The notes beneath the pieces were generated by a model that was given only the letters and a program-made list of their open reading frames with translations, searched no databases and was not told where the DNA came from. Positions 35,063 to 45,129 of a stretch of 64,000 bases of DNA are shown here, one piece after another. A program made the translations under genes and the position numbers. How positions within the stretch are numbered: the first letter of the stretch is position 1; each line of letters begins with the position of its first letter. Source of the stretch: Primula veris (Eukaryota > Streptophyta > Magnoliopsida > Ericales > Primulaceae); the NCBI GenBank assembly GCA_963682055.1, contig OY821742.1:18286135-18350134 (forward strand), read 5' to 3'.

Positions 35063-36385
35063 ATGTCTTCAAACACTTCAAAGAACCCCAACCTGGACAT
35101 GGACGATGATTGCACTCTAAGAGACTTCAAGAATAAATCTCCAACCAGTCCAGGATCAAAAGATAAGGTAAGTGAGACTTCCTCATCTCAGAAAAAGCGC
35201 ACTAAGAAAAGAGCTAGAAAATCTGTAGAGGATCATCCAACACCACCTGTTTTCTCTTATAAGTCTAAGTTTCATGAGACTGATCCTAGGTTCTGGAGTA
35301 GGACCATGTATAGGAGGTATAGGTCTTTTGCTGGTAGGGAGATTCACAGTGAAAGAAGACTTAATCTAGTTAGCTATCCTCATATTCAAGTAGATGTTGA
35401 GAAACTGCTTTCAGCTGTTGGCTTAGATAAAACTATTTCTTATCCTAATTCTTATTACCCTGCTGTAATTAAGGAATTCTATGCCAATCTCAGTAGTAAT
35501 GTGTTTGTTGAGGGTGATCCTGCCTATGGCAGAGTGTTTTTGAGGGGTGTGACTCTAGATTTCACCCCTAAGTTAATCAATGACTTTCTGTGTTGCCCTA
35601 GTCCTACTGAAGATGACAATGCTGAACCAGACTTAGAAATTCTTGCTTTAATTCTAACTGGAAAGAACAATAGGTTTGATGGTCACTCCATTAAAACATC
35701 CTCCCTGACCCTGTGTGCATCTGTGCTGCACAAAATAGCTAGATTCAATTGGAATCCTAGTAAGAAGCCATCCAAATTTAATAAGGACATGGCCATATTT
35801 CTCTATAGGATCATGTCATCTTTGCCAATTAATTTTGGTAATCATGTATTTAATCTGATTAGAGACTTCAGTGACTCTACTTCCCAATCCATTCTGCTGC
35901 CTTTCCCTTGCCTAATCACTGCTGTGATTAAAGGCCAAGTCTCATCTTTGGGTAGACAATCTCCAATAAGTTTCTTAAATGAACCAATCACTGACTGTCC
36001 CTCTGCTATATATATCTCTGCAAAACTGCTCAAAGAAGGGCATGTCAATGACATCTCTGGAGAAAAGGGCAAAGAAAAAGAAGAAGAAACATCTAATGCT
36101 CCTTCAGAAAAAAAGAGGGGTGTAAGGTGGTATTTGAAGCAAAAGTTGGCTTACAATGCAGAAAGGAGAGCTGAGCTGGATACAGATGACTATCAAATCA
36201 AAAAGTTGCTGGAGAATCTTACAGAAAGTGGAAGTGATAGTGACAGTGATGGTGGTGACAGTGATGGGGATGCAACTCCCAGTGATGATGGCCTCTCTAT
36301 AAGCAGTGAAGATGAGCATGAAGAGGTTGTTAGGGACAGACCCCTAAGAGATAGACCACCCCAGTCAGACATTCCTAGGAACTAG
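35063..36385 (+). CDS. Extra ORF of element C; putative plant transposon-associated protein
   Basis: 440 residues from ATG 35063 (MSSNTSKNPNLDMDDD); an in-frame ATG at 35012 would add 17. The N-terminus is charged with a basic block KKRTKKRARK near residue 50, a possible nuclear signal. The body has YYPAVIKEFYANL, VFLRGVTLDFTPKLINDFL and, near residue 290, LPFPCLITAVIKG. The C-terminus is highly acidic and Ser/Asp-rich (ESGSDSDSDGGDSDGDATP). No transmembrane segment is evident, so an envelope role is not supported. It has the pattern of the putative plant transposon protein family and corresponds in position and pattern to 16108-17100. Function is unknown. The frame is intact although gag-pol is broken. 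Confidence 0.8.
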   Translation: MSSNTSKNPNLDMDDDCTLRDFKNKSPTSPGSKDKVSETSSSQKKRTKKRARKSVEDHPTPPVFSYKSKFHETDPRFWSRTMYRRYRSFAGREIHSERRLNLVSYPHIQVDVEKLLSAVGLDKTISYPNSYYPAVIKEFYANLSSNVFVEGDPAYGRVFLRGVTLDFTPKLINDFLCCPSPTEDDNAEPDLEILALILTGKNNRFDGHSIKTSSLTLCASVLHKIARFNWNPSKKPSKFNKDMAIFLYRIMSSLPINFGNHVFNLIRDFSDSTSQSILLPFPCLITAVIKGQVSSLGRQSPISFLNEPITDCPSAIYISAKLLKEGHVNDISGEKGKEKEEETSNAPSEKKRGVRWYLKQKLAYNAERRAELDTDDYQIKKLLENLTESGSDSDSDGGDSDGDATPSDDGLSISSEDEHEEVVRDRPLRDRPPQSDIPRN

Positions 36386-36734
36386 TTTGTCAAGGTTGTG
36401 ACAAATAGGGGGAGTAAGAAGAAAGTTTATTTGCTTATGTTCTGTTTTCAGTTTAATGTTTAAGTTTCAAGACTTTATTTTGTTTCAAGTTATGATGTAT
36501 TAAGACAATTCTGTGCCTGTTTGGCTTTAATAATTCTGCAACTTCTTTGAACTTGGAACAGGTCTGAAAACCTACTGTGTGCATATAGATTGTGCTTATA
36601 TGATATGCCTGCAATTCTAACTTGCAGGGGGAGCTAAAACAGATACAATACAAATGTTGTATTGAAATTGCAGGTGGATTTATGTGGTTTATAAACTTAG
36701 TTGATTTGTCAAAACCAATGACAAAGGGGGAGAT
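36386..36734 (+). other. Element C 3' untranslated region with three polypurine-like octamers
   Basis: AGGGGGAG occurs at 36407-36414, 36626-36633 and 36725-36732. The last is in CAAAGGGGGAGAT, directly before the 3' LTR, and is the functional position for plus-strand priming. Confidence 0.85.
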
Positions 36735-37939
36735 TGTTAGGACCAGATTTCTGGTCTAAATATTGTTTATTGTCTATTGGTTTTTCACTAAATAAATCCT
36801 AACTGTTGTTAAGAACTAAGACAGAATTGATAGGTTTCAAGTATCAGTTGCAACCTCAGTTGCAACCTACTAAGTCAATAGTGACAGGTTCCAAGTACCA
36901 GTTGCAACCTCAGTTGCAACCTACTAAGTCAGTAGTAACAGGTTTCAAGTACTAGTTGCAACCTCAGTTGCAACCACAGTTCCAACCTGCTACTCAGCAG
37001 TATTCTGTCTAGTTCTGTGAATCTGCATAGCTGTTATTTATTAATTGTTAATTGACTCTACAGCATGCAGGATATATTCTCATATGATTCTAAAATTTTA
37101 ATAGGCGTTTAAATGAGAATATCAAAGTGGTAAGGAAAGATTTCCTAAAAGGTATGAAGAGATTAGTTATGTTTCATTTACATTTCTATATCTCTATTCT
37201 TACACTAATCTTTATCACATGTTTCAATCTTTGTTCCTTATCAAATCAGTATGATATGTTTAAACATTGAATAAAATCAGGAGTTAATGTTTTACATAAA
37301 AGATATCTTATCAAGATATAATCTTGTTAAATGATTCCTAGCTATATGATAATGCTAACTCCTACAATCAAGCTGGCTATTAAACAGGTATCAACCAATG
37401 ATGATTGGAGTCAATCAACGCTGAAGTATCACGCTATGCATGGGAAGATTGAAGCCAATCAACAAAGACAAAAAGCAATCAAAAGATATGAAGATTGAAG
37501 ATTGTTTTTACTTGCTTATATAGTTGATAAGTTAGCTTATAAATGTGTGTGTTCTAAATTATAAAGAACTTATTTTCTAGAGAGAATACACGTGAGCTTT
37601 AAAAGAAAACAATGGTGGGATGCCATTGATTTATAAGTGATAGTTATAGAGTAGGAGCAATATAGAGATAGGCAGAAAAACCTAGAGGGAGTCTAAGTGT
37701 TTTTCGTTAAGACTTGAGTCCTATATTGTAAGCTTTTTATAATATCATAATCTGGGTAAGTGCCCCGGAGACGTAGCCTAGTTAGGTGAACTCCGTTGTT
37801 AAATGTGCGTGTGATTTCATTTACGTACATTTAACTTTTTACAGTTCTGTCCATTTATACACTGGGTTCTAACTGTGGTTGCAACCTCACTTAGAACCTA
37901 ACTGCAAAACTGCAACTAGAACAGCGGATAGGAATTTCA
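36735..37939 (+). repeat. 3' LTR of element C
   Basis: 1205 bp copy of 27850-29054, with about six substitutions (for example near 36830, 37097, 37108 and 37264). GAACC follows at 37940-37944. Confidence 0.97.
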
Positions 37940-38932
37940 GAACCCCACCGTTCCAGACTTTCGGAATCCCGGACACGGGTAGTAACCTTGCTTGGTTGCA
38001 GTGCGCAACTTGCAAAGAATGTTATGGACAAAACAATGAAATCTTTGACCCCAGATATTCCGCCTCCTATAAGCCCATTCTATGCGCTGATTCTAGGTGT
38101 GATTAGAAGAGTTTTCCAAAATTCGATTGCACTAATCCAACTTCTAATTGCCTATACACGGCTCAATATGTGACCGGACCAGTCTCAAAAGGTGACGTGA
38201 CTGAAGAAGCGTTCACTTTGTATGGAGATCTGACCAACGATACATATCGAAAAATCATGTTTGGCTGCGGGATTCATAACATCGACCGTTATAGCCAACA
38301 TATTACTGGTGTTACCGGGCTAGGAAGCCACAGGGTATCATTTCTAAGCCAGATGCAAGACGAGATTCTCTCTTTGTCAAAGTGAAAACCCGGAAGATGA
38401 CACGTATCTCAAGTTTGGCACGAATGCCGAGCTCCTGGGTGTGGCCACACCACTCAATACCATGTCCGATGGACTTTATGTTCTCACGCTAAATGGGATC
38501 AGTGTCATGACTACTACCCTCGATCTCACTGCCTCCAGTAAGACTGATTTTTTTCTTGACACCGGGTCGGCCTACACAGTGCTAAGTCCAATTCTGTACA
38601 ACACCTTGGTGGAGAGTGTGAAACAGTTCCTTAAGAAAGATATATCCTTTGCGACAAAAAACTGGGAGCTCTGCTACACAAGCCAGAGTGACCACTATTT
38701 TGACATTCTGCCCGATATTACCTTTGAATTTCGGAATTCTCCCATGAGGCTTCCGATGCTAAGCGTTTGGATTGCTGACGATTATGGAAATTATTGCCTC
38801 GCAATCAAAGAAATGAAGGGAGAAATTCACTCGGTCTTTGGAATGTACCAGATGAGAGGATATAACATAGCCCTAGATTTGGCCACAAATGAGATGTGGA
38901 TATCTTATGAATGGAATTGCTGGGATATCTGA

Positions 38933-40039
38933 AATGTAGTTTAGACTTTAGAACAATGAAGGGTCTTTTAGTTAGTTTTAATTTTAAATTTTCTGTGTTC
39001 GATTTGGGTCTTGTTGGGGGTGGTGTGGGGTGTCATCCGGGTTAAGTTTCCTCTTTGTGTTGTTAACAAGAAAAAGTTCTGATGAATGGAAGATTAATTA
39101 ATTGTTTACACTTGATTTTAATCAATATTCTGCAGTACATACATTCGAATTGAACAGAATGTTAGAGATTCCACACGCACACAAAAAAACACGAATGCGT
39201 GAGGCTCAAAAAACATACAAGAACAACCTTACACAATTACGATCGCATGCAAACACGACTCCACACACACTTGATTAAATTGAACGAAACTTAGGAAATG
39301 ATAATTTCACATAAGATTACAATAATTCCGAACAAGCTTCACTAAACACTATCTACCAACTACGACAGTGCACTAGTTATTGCTTGAATGCGGAAGTCTA
39401 TTCATGTTCTCTAATTTTTAGAAAAAATTAGAAGACCATGTCTTTATTATAATTGTTCTCGCTTTTGGTGTACTGCTAGTTTGATTACAAGTCTCAGCTT
39501 ATATGTGGTTTTAGAGTTTGATTCATCAAATGAATAGTGTTAACTTATGGTATTTGTCGAGTTAGGAATTTTTTTTCCTTAAAGGTTTCTATTCTGTCAA
39601 AGTTAATGGTTTCTATTATTGCATTCTTAAAGGTTTCTATTTTTCTAAGGGGTTGATTCATCAAATGAATCCAGCTTATATTACTGTTGTTTGGTTTATA
39701 GGTTTCTATTCTTTCGAAATTAATTTTTTTTACTACTTTTGAGTGAGAACTTGGAACCTACGTGAATTAGTGTTAATATGCTTCTGTAGTCTTTATGTTG
39801 GTTTAAGGATATGTTTGGTATTGTTGGAGCTGCTGGTTTGTTGTCGAGAATAAGATGAGTAAACACAAGTTGACGAAGCTCATAAATCTTCTCAGTAGAA
39901 AAACCAAGACTTGAGTTTTACTTTTATTATGGGTGAGAATTGAATTCACCTGTCTTCTTGGATAGTTGATTTGCTTGTAGGATTATATGGTTGGTTTTGG
40001 GATTGAAAATTTAAGGATCTTGATGAAGATGATCTCGGA
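38933..40039. other. Unassigned DNA after the protease pseudogene
   Basis: No gene. Contains small direct repeats (GTTGATTCATCAAATGAAT near 39653, a close copy near 39517, and AAAGGTTTCTATT several times). The first part is presumably the old protease 3' region. Confidence 0.4.
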
Positions 40040-40712
40040 AAGTTGAGGAGCGCGGAAACGGTGTGCGACATGGAAAAAAATTAATATATTCTCTACAGCT
40101 CCTGGGCACTTTATGAACGTTTTCTGAAAATTATGAATACTAAGTGTCCTGAAACACCCGACGGTCAGTAAAGTTTTGGTTCATAAAGTATTATCTTTCT
40201 CCTCAATTTAAGGATGTAATTCCTCATATGGCACAAGAATATGTTTTTGATTATGAGTTAGTTACATATAAGTGGCCAACTTGGCTGCACAAACAAAAGG
40301 AGAAACAAAGAATTATCTGGGCAAATAAACTACTGTTCTAGACGTTTATATTCCCCCATTTCGTTAGAGAAGGTTATATTTGTTGATGCAGATCAGATTG
40401 TTTGAGCAGACATCGGAGAACTTTATGACATGGATATTAAAGGAAGACCTCTTTGCTTATGCGCCTTTCTGTGACATCCATAGGAATATGGATGGCCTTC
40501 GATTTGGAAACAAGGTTTCTGGAGGGAACACTTACGAGGAAGGTCATACCATATGAGTGCTTTATATGTTGTTGATTTAGTCAACTTCTGAGAAACAGAA
40601 GCTGGTGATAATTTAAGAATATTTTGCGAAAACCATCGATTTATGTAGTAATTCAATGACCAAGGAACCCATATTGCAGGGTGCTAGAAGAATAGTTTCG
40701 GAAAGGCCAAAT
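40040..40712 (+). pseudogene. UDP-glucose:glycoprotein glucosyltransferase (UGGT) fragment, apparently intronless
   Basis: Spread over frames, the DNA encodes stretches typical of the C-terminal glucosyltransferase (GT24) domain: KINIFS, YERFLKIM, a block with LSPQFKD and [25 protein letters not shown] (the D-x-D metal site), [27 protein letters not shown], and [20 protein letters not shown] is the ER folding sensor that re-glucosylates misfolded glycoproteins. About 250 codons are contiguous without introns, whereas plant UGGT genes have many introns, so a retrocopy is likely. Several stops and frameshifts occur. Around 40635 about 60 codons are missing before the TIDLC segment. No poly-A tail or target duplication was found. 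Confidence 0.8.
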
Positions 40713-41109
40713 TGCAGGAACCCAACATTCAGGGTTATGAATGCAAAAGTCACTTTTCTCTGCTATGATAATATAATCAATTCAACCATTATCAGTATGG
40801 ACCCTGGTGTTGACTACAAACTGAAATTTTACGATGAGAAGTTTCAGTTACATCATCATTAAACTCAAGTGTGCCCACAAGTGAATCTTGATAGAAGATT
40901 TGGTGTCAGTTGTGTATTTTTCCATTTTTTCGGCCAAGTTTTGCTTATAGTTATATTCGTTACTTGCCAAAAGAGTGATACTGAAGGCGGTGATCTTCTT
41001 AGTGTATTTTTAGCAATGATTATAGGGAGGTTTTTGAGGAGGTGAATTTTTGTTATTTTACTGATATTTGTAACTTGATTGAAGATAGCTACCGGATACA
41101 ATATGAAAT
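40713..41109. other. Unassigned DNA
   Basis: A short open frame continues to 40862 ([14 protein letters not shown] and onward) but I do not recognise it. The rest shows nothing clear. Confidence 0.3.
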
Positions 41110-42430
41110 ATACCTTCCTCTTCTGTATAAAAATACATAAAAGTGCACAAAAGTGTATAACAAGTGTGTATAGATGTATAAACGTGCATGAAAAATGCAC
41201 AAAAGTGTATAGCGGTACATAAAAATGCATATAGGTGCATAAAAAATACATAATAAGTGCGTAAATGTGTATAAAAAGTGCGTAAATATGAATAAAAAGT
41301 GCATATATATATGTGCATAAAAATTGCATAACAAATGCATAATTATATATAAAAAATACATAAAGTGAATAAAAAATGCATATAAGTGCATAAAAATTGT
41401 ATAAATGTGTAAATAAAGTGCATATAAGTGCATAAATTGTATAAAAAATACATAAAAATGCATAAAAAGTGCATAAAAGATCAATAAAATTGCATACGAG
41501 AGCATAAAAGATGCATAAATGGTCAATAAAATTGCATACGAATGTATAAAAAGTGCATAAAAAAGTCAAAAAATATAAATAAATAAATAAAACACGAAAT
41601 AAATAAATAAATAAATAAAATAAAGAAAAAAAATCACACGTGTCAATAGTAAGTGCATACAAGTCAATAAAAGTGCATGAGATGTGCATAAAAAGAGATA
41701 CAGATCAATAAAAAATGCATAAAAGTTGCATAAATGTGGATACAAGTCAATAAAATATGCATAAAAATGGATGGATGACATTGAAAACTGCATAAGAAGT
41801 GCATAAAAATGGATAGAGATGAACAAAAAATAAATAAAAGTGTATGAGTCAATAAAAAATGCATAAGGTACATAAAAGTAAGTACACTCAACCAAGTGCA
41901 AAAAAATTCAAGATCCGAGTGCATTCGAACCACCAACATTTCGAACCGTCGGGTTCAAATGCTCTACCATTTTGAGCTTATAAATCTATATAGTCACTAA
42001 ACACAATATAAACATATTAAATTCAAGGGAATCTAAGAGAACACATCTATCAAAACATTTCATCGAACACCCTGTGTGCACAATTTTACATATACATAAA
42101 TAAAGACATAGTTGGACTAATTCAGCCAAACAAGTCAATTTTTCACACAAATCGTATTATTAATAAAAGGCTTTCAACCGCATCACTAAATTACTACCAA
42201 TCAACATAAAAAATAAAATTTTACTTTTTCAACAAAAGGTACAAATCAGATTTGAATTCTAAAAAGTGAATAAAAGTGTAAAATGTGCATAAATATGCAT
42301 AAAAGTATATAAAAAGTACATAAAAATGCATAAAAGGTGCATAAAGTGTATAGAAAAATACATAAATGTGTATAAAATGTGCATTGAAAATGTATAAAAG
42401 TGGGAAAAACTACATAAAATTGCATAATTA
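41110..42430. repeat. Degenerate short tandem array (GTGCATAAAA type)
   Basis: From 41110 to 41890 and again from about 42255 to 42430, units of roughly 10-13 bp such as GTGCATAAAAAT recur dozens of times, interspersed with GTCAATAAAA. The 360 bp between the blocks is not repetitive. Minus-strand frames of up to 274 codons full of F, Y, L, I, C and H are translations of the repeat, not membrane proteins. Confidence 0.85.
41893..41968 (-). other. tRNA-like sequence (A-box and B-box only)
   Basis: On the minus strand TGGTAGAGCA (A-box-like) is followed by an 8-bp hairpin (TTTGAACC with GGTTCGAA) and GGTTCGAATGC (B-box-like). A proper acceptor stem and a normal anticodon loop are not seen. It could be a tRNA relic, the head of a tRNA-derived SINE, or chance. 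Confidence 0.25.
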
Positions 42431-43222
42431 AATAAAACAAATACAGCAATCATTTTACCGAACACTTAAAAAAAATGTAGCAATCATTTTACCGAACACC
42501 TAAAAACAAATGTAACAATCATTTTACCAAACAACTTATGGGCCCAAATTCGCAACCATAATATAACCATTCATTTTGTATCTGTGGTCAAACAAGTAAA
42601 AATAAAACTCATTCACAACAAAAAAACAAAATATTACAAAGATCAAATATGGTCGTAGTCAGGTACACATAAAACTTAAAAAAACTAGTATGTGACTAAC
42701 TTTATTATGCCCAATTACACGCATGTTTACATATATATACACATAAATATAAATCCCAACTTCGTCTTCATCTTAGAAGAAACATATAATTTCTACTCAA
42801 TATACAGAGTAATTCTTACATGTGTTGATAAACCAAAACTCATCGGTATTTATATCAGATATACACACACACATATATATATACCCTACGAAATCAAAAC
42901 TCAATTAAAGTATGTGAGTATGTGACTCGATCTACTTTTGTCTCGCAATCTCCGATGATGATTACCGGATGGAGGTGACGGAGGATTGACAGAGGGATGG
43001 AGATCGATGACTTAGAGAGAGAATCGCCATATCACATAGAGAGACAGAGAGAGAGTTCGCGTGAGAGTAGAAAGATGAGCACGGATTTAAAAAATAGATT
43101 TTTTAGGATATTTATATTATTAAAAAAGTGTGACTAATTGGAAAAAGTGATCTTATGTGTGACTTTTTTATTATTTAGTTTAAAAAGTGTGCCCTATTTG
43201 ACATTTTCCCTAATAATTAATA
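42431..43222. other. AT-rich DNA with GA-rich segment
   Basis: No gene. 42940-43080 is richer in G/A (GAGAGACAGAGAGAGAG). Short direct repeats (CAATCATTTTACCGAACAC) occur near 42450 and 42480. Confidence 0.35.
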
Positions 43223-43477
43223 CTTCATCTGTCTTAAATTATTGGGACTATACGAAATTACGTGTAAATTACGTGTAATTTTGACCGGTAAATAACTCAT
43301 ATTTAAGTTGTTGAAATTAGAATTTTTTCAAAAGCTAATTACATAGTTGAAATGTTAAACTATACAACAAATTTTAAAATTTTACATTTCAACAATTTAA
43401 ATATGAAATATTTATAGATAAAAGTTGCACCTAAATACATAATGCACCCAATATTTATTTTTTGGGGAACGAAGGAG
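43223..43477. mobile_element. Stowaway-like MITE, relative of the one at 9905
   Basis: About 255 bp between TA dinucleotides (43221-43222, 43478-43479). Left end CTTCATCTGTCTTAAATTATT, right end GGGGAACGAAGGAG. Internal segments such as TATACGAAATTACGTG and ACCGGTAAATAACTC match those of the ABCG-intron copy (TATACGAAACTACATG, ACCGGCTAATAACTT). Confidence 0.65.
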
Positions 43478-43549
43478 TATATGATAATAACTGATCAAAA
43501 TTAATATAACAATGAGCCTGGATTTTTTGACTGCATTTTATTTTTTTCA

Positions 43550-43690
43550 CGCTCAAACCGTAAAAAAAAATTACGGACCGTAATTCTGACTTACGAACCG
43601 TAATTTTGAGTTACATTTATTGACTTAAGTCAAACCGTAAGTCAAATTTACGGACCGTACGTCAGATTTACGGTTTGACTGTAAAATTAC
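43550..43690. repeat. Cluster of inverted ACCGTAA / TTACGGT motifs
   Basis: At least six copies of ACCGTA or its complement within 140 bp, including the palindromes ATTACGGACCGTAAT and TTTACGGACCGTACG. Long AAACCGTAA and TTACGGTTTGAC arms lie at the two ends, able to form hairpins. Origin unknown. Confidence 0.6.
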
Positions 43691-44026
43691 CAAATTGCCC
43701 CTGCGTTGAAAATTACCAGATTTTCCAGACAGATTGGCTGATCGATCGGCTGTGAACCCCGATAAGGGAAAACAACACACAACGCATTTTTGATATTAAA
43801 TTTTTAGATGGTTGTTTTCTGATCAATTTGTCGGATTATTCAGTTGAACAGAGAGAAGCCTAACTTATAAACCTGGTAGATTCCCTAGTTGAGGTTTCAT
43901 AATTGGAAACTAAAAAATTTCAGTTGAAAGACTAAAAGTGGGCCTTTTTTGCCTGTCAACTACTGTATTTTTGAATAATTCATACATGTTTATTTCTGAG
44001 TACAGTATGTATTAAATTAATTGGAA

Positions 44027-44260
44027 TGTTGTGTGACATATTGGCTCGTTATAGATATATATAGAGATATGTATAGATATAGAGAGAGGTATGAGAAACA
44101 ACAGACGAAATGTTTATTCATTAATATGATTGTACAGAGAGATACATCAAGAGACCCCTGACCCTCTTTATATAATAGAGGGTAGGGTTACATATGCTAG
44201 GAAAGCCCAAGATAGGCCCAATAGAGTAAGGCCCAAGATGGTAAATAATATCCAACAACA
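44027..44260 (-). repeat. 3' LTR of element D
   Basis: 234 bp, same length as its partner at 50953-51186. Its minus-strand start is directly next to the polypurine tract. Confidence 0.92.
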
Positions 44261-45129
44261 CTCCCCCTTTGGACGTCTTGATTTCTTCGTCTTCATGCTG
44301 TCGATGTGAGTCGAGTTCATTCGCAGTGCTAAACACATAAAAACCTTAGGGACGGAAAACCTAGTGTGGAACAAAACCGGTACCTAGGAGAAACTGTGTA
44401 GCCGAATGATATAGGCCGAAATTCTATGTAATTAACTAACCACAAAACCGTGTGCCTCATCAAAACCTTGGCAGAGCAAACCCAATGGGAAAATCTCTGA
44501 TCGAAGGAAAAAGAGTGCAACAATGGTAGTAGTAGGAGATTAACCACAAAATAGGTGCCTCATCAAAACCTTGCTAGAGTAAACCCAGTGGGAAAAACCT
44601 CTATTCGAAAGACAAAAGAGTACACAGTGGTAAGAAGTATACAACAGGATACTCCCCCTAATTTCGGCAATCTTAAGTGAGATATAATGGGAACATGTCT
44701 CGCTAAAAACCTTGCCAAGGAAAAACCCAGTGGAAAAAAAAACCTTGGTCTAAGGACAAAAAGAGTACACGAGCATGCGACTGGATGCTTCTCCTCACTT
44801 GCACACGACAGGGTGTGAGGATTTCGACTAAGTAGTAATTAGTGCAATAAGCATTCACTTGGATGCTCCCCCTCACTTGCACACGACTGGGTGCAAAGAT
44901 TTCATATTCCAAGAAAGAGTATGAGCATTCGAATGGATACCCCATTTACTTGTACACGATTGTATGCAAGAAAATATAACGTGGAATAAATCGAGCATTC
45001 GGCAGGATGCTCTTAAACTTCATATGTGAAGATTTATTTCGGCAAGAAATGCTAAATAGCATAATCTAGTCATGTCTCTCTTGATCGATAACAACAAGTT
45101 GTCCTCAAATAAGACAAGTGTTTTATCTG

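Larger units (their letters stand above)
27850..37939 (+). mobile_element. Element C: full-length Sire-like copia retrotransposon with extra ORF
   Basis: 10,090 bp: 5' LTR 27850-29054, primer site 29057-29068, gag-pol 29114-34103, extra ORF 35063-36385, polypurine tract 36722-36734, 3' LTR 36735-37939. The target duplication GAACC is perfect (27845-27849 and 37940-37944). The LTRs differ at about six of 1205 positions, so insertion is recent. Removing the element and one GAACC restores the protease reading frame across GT|PP, which proves both borders. The gag-pol carries three lesions; the extra ORF is intact. Confidence 0.97.
25869..38932 (+). pseudogene. Nepenthesin/CDR1-like aspartic protease (pepsin A1), split by two insertions
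   Basis: Host segments are 25869-26000, 27660-27849 and 37945-38932. Segment 1 gives a signal peptide (MKSLLLVYVLLFSTVISG) and the propeptide motif FTARLIHRSSPESPYYD. Segment 2 ends KYGIGT; segment 3 continues in the same frame PPFQTFGIPDTGSNLAWLQC, with the first catalytic D-T-G. The second catalytic site is FFLDTGSAYTVLSP, and the gene ends at NCWDI. Such enzymes are secreted plant proteases, usually intronless as here, with roles in defence or development. Lesions besides the insertions: stops in segment 2 (including an in-frame TAA just before the 33-bp duplication), TAG at 38104-38106, and a frame change near 38385 with likely loss of sequence. It cannot make an enzyme. Confidence 0.92.

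Noticed and set aside
35063..36385. Envelope protein reading of the extra ORF
   Set aside because: No signal peptide, transmembrane helix or cleavage site; N- and C-termini are charged and disordered.
40865..41689. 274-codon Phe/Tyr/Leu-rich minus-strand frame that looks like a membrane protein
   Set aside because: Its codons are the GTGCATAAAA repeat read backwards; no start context and no conserved pattern.
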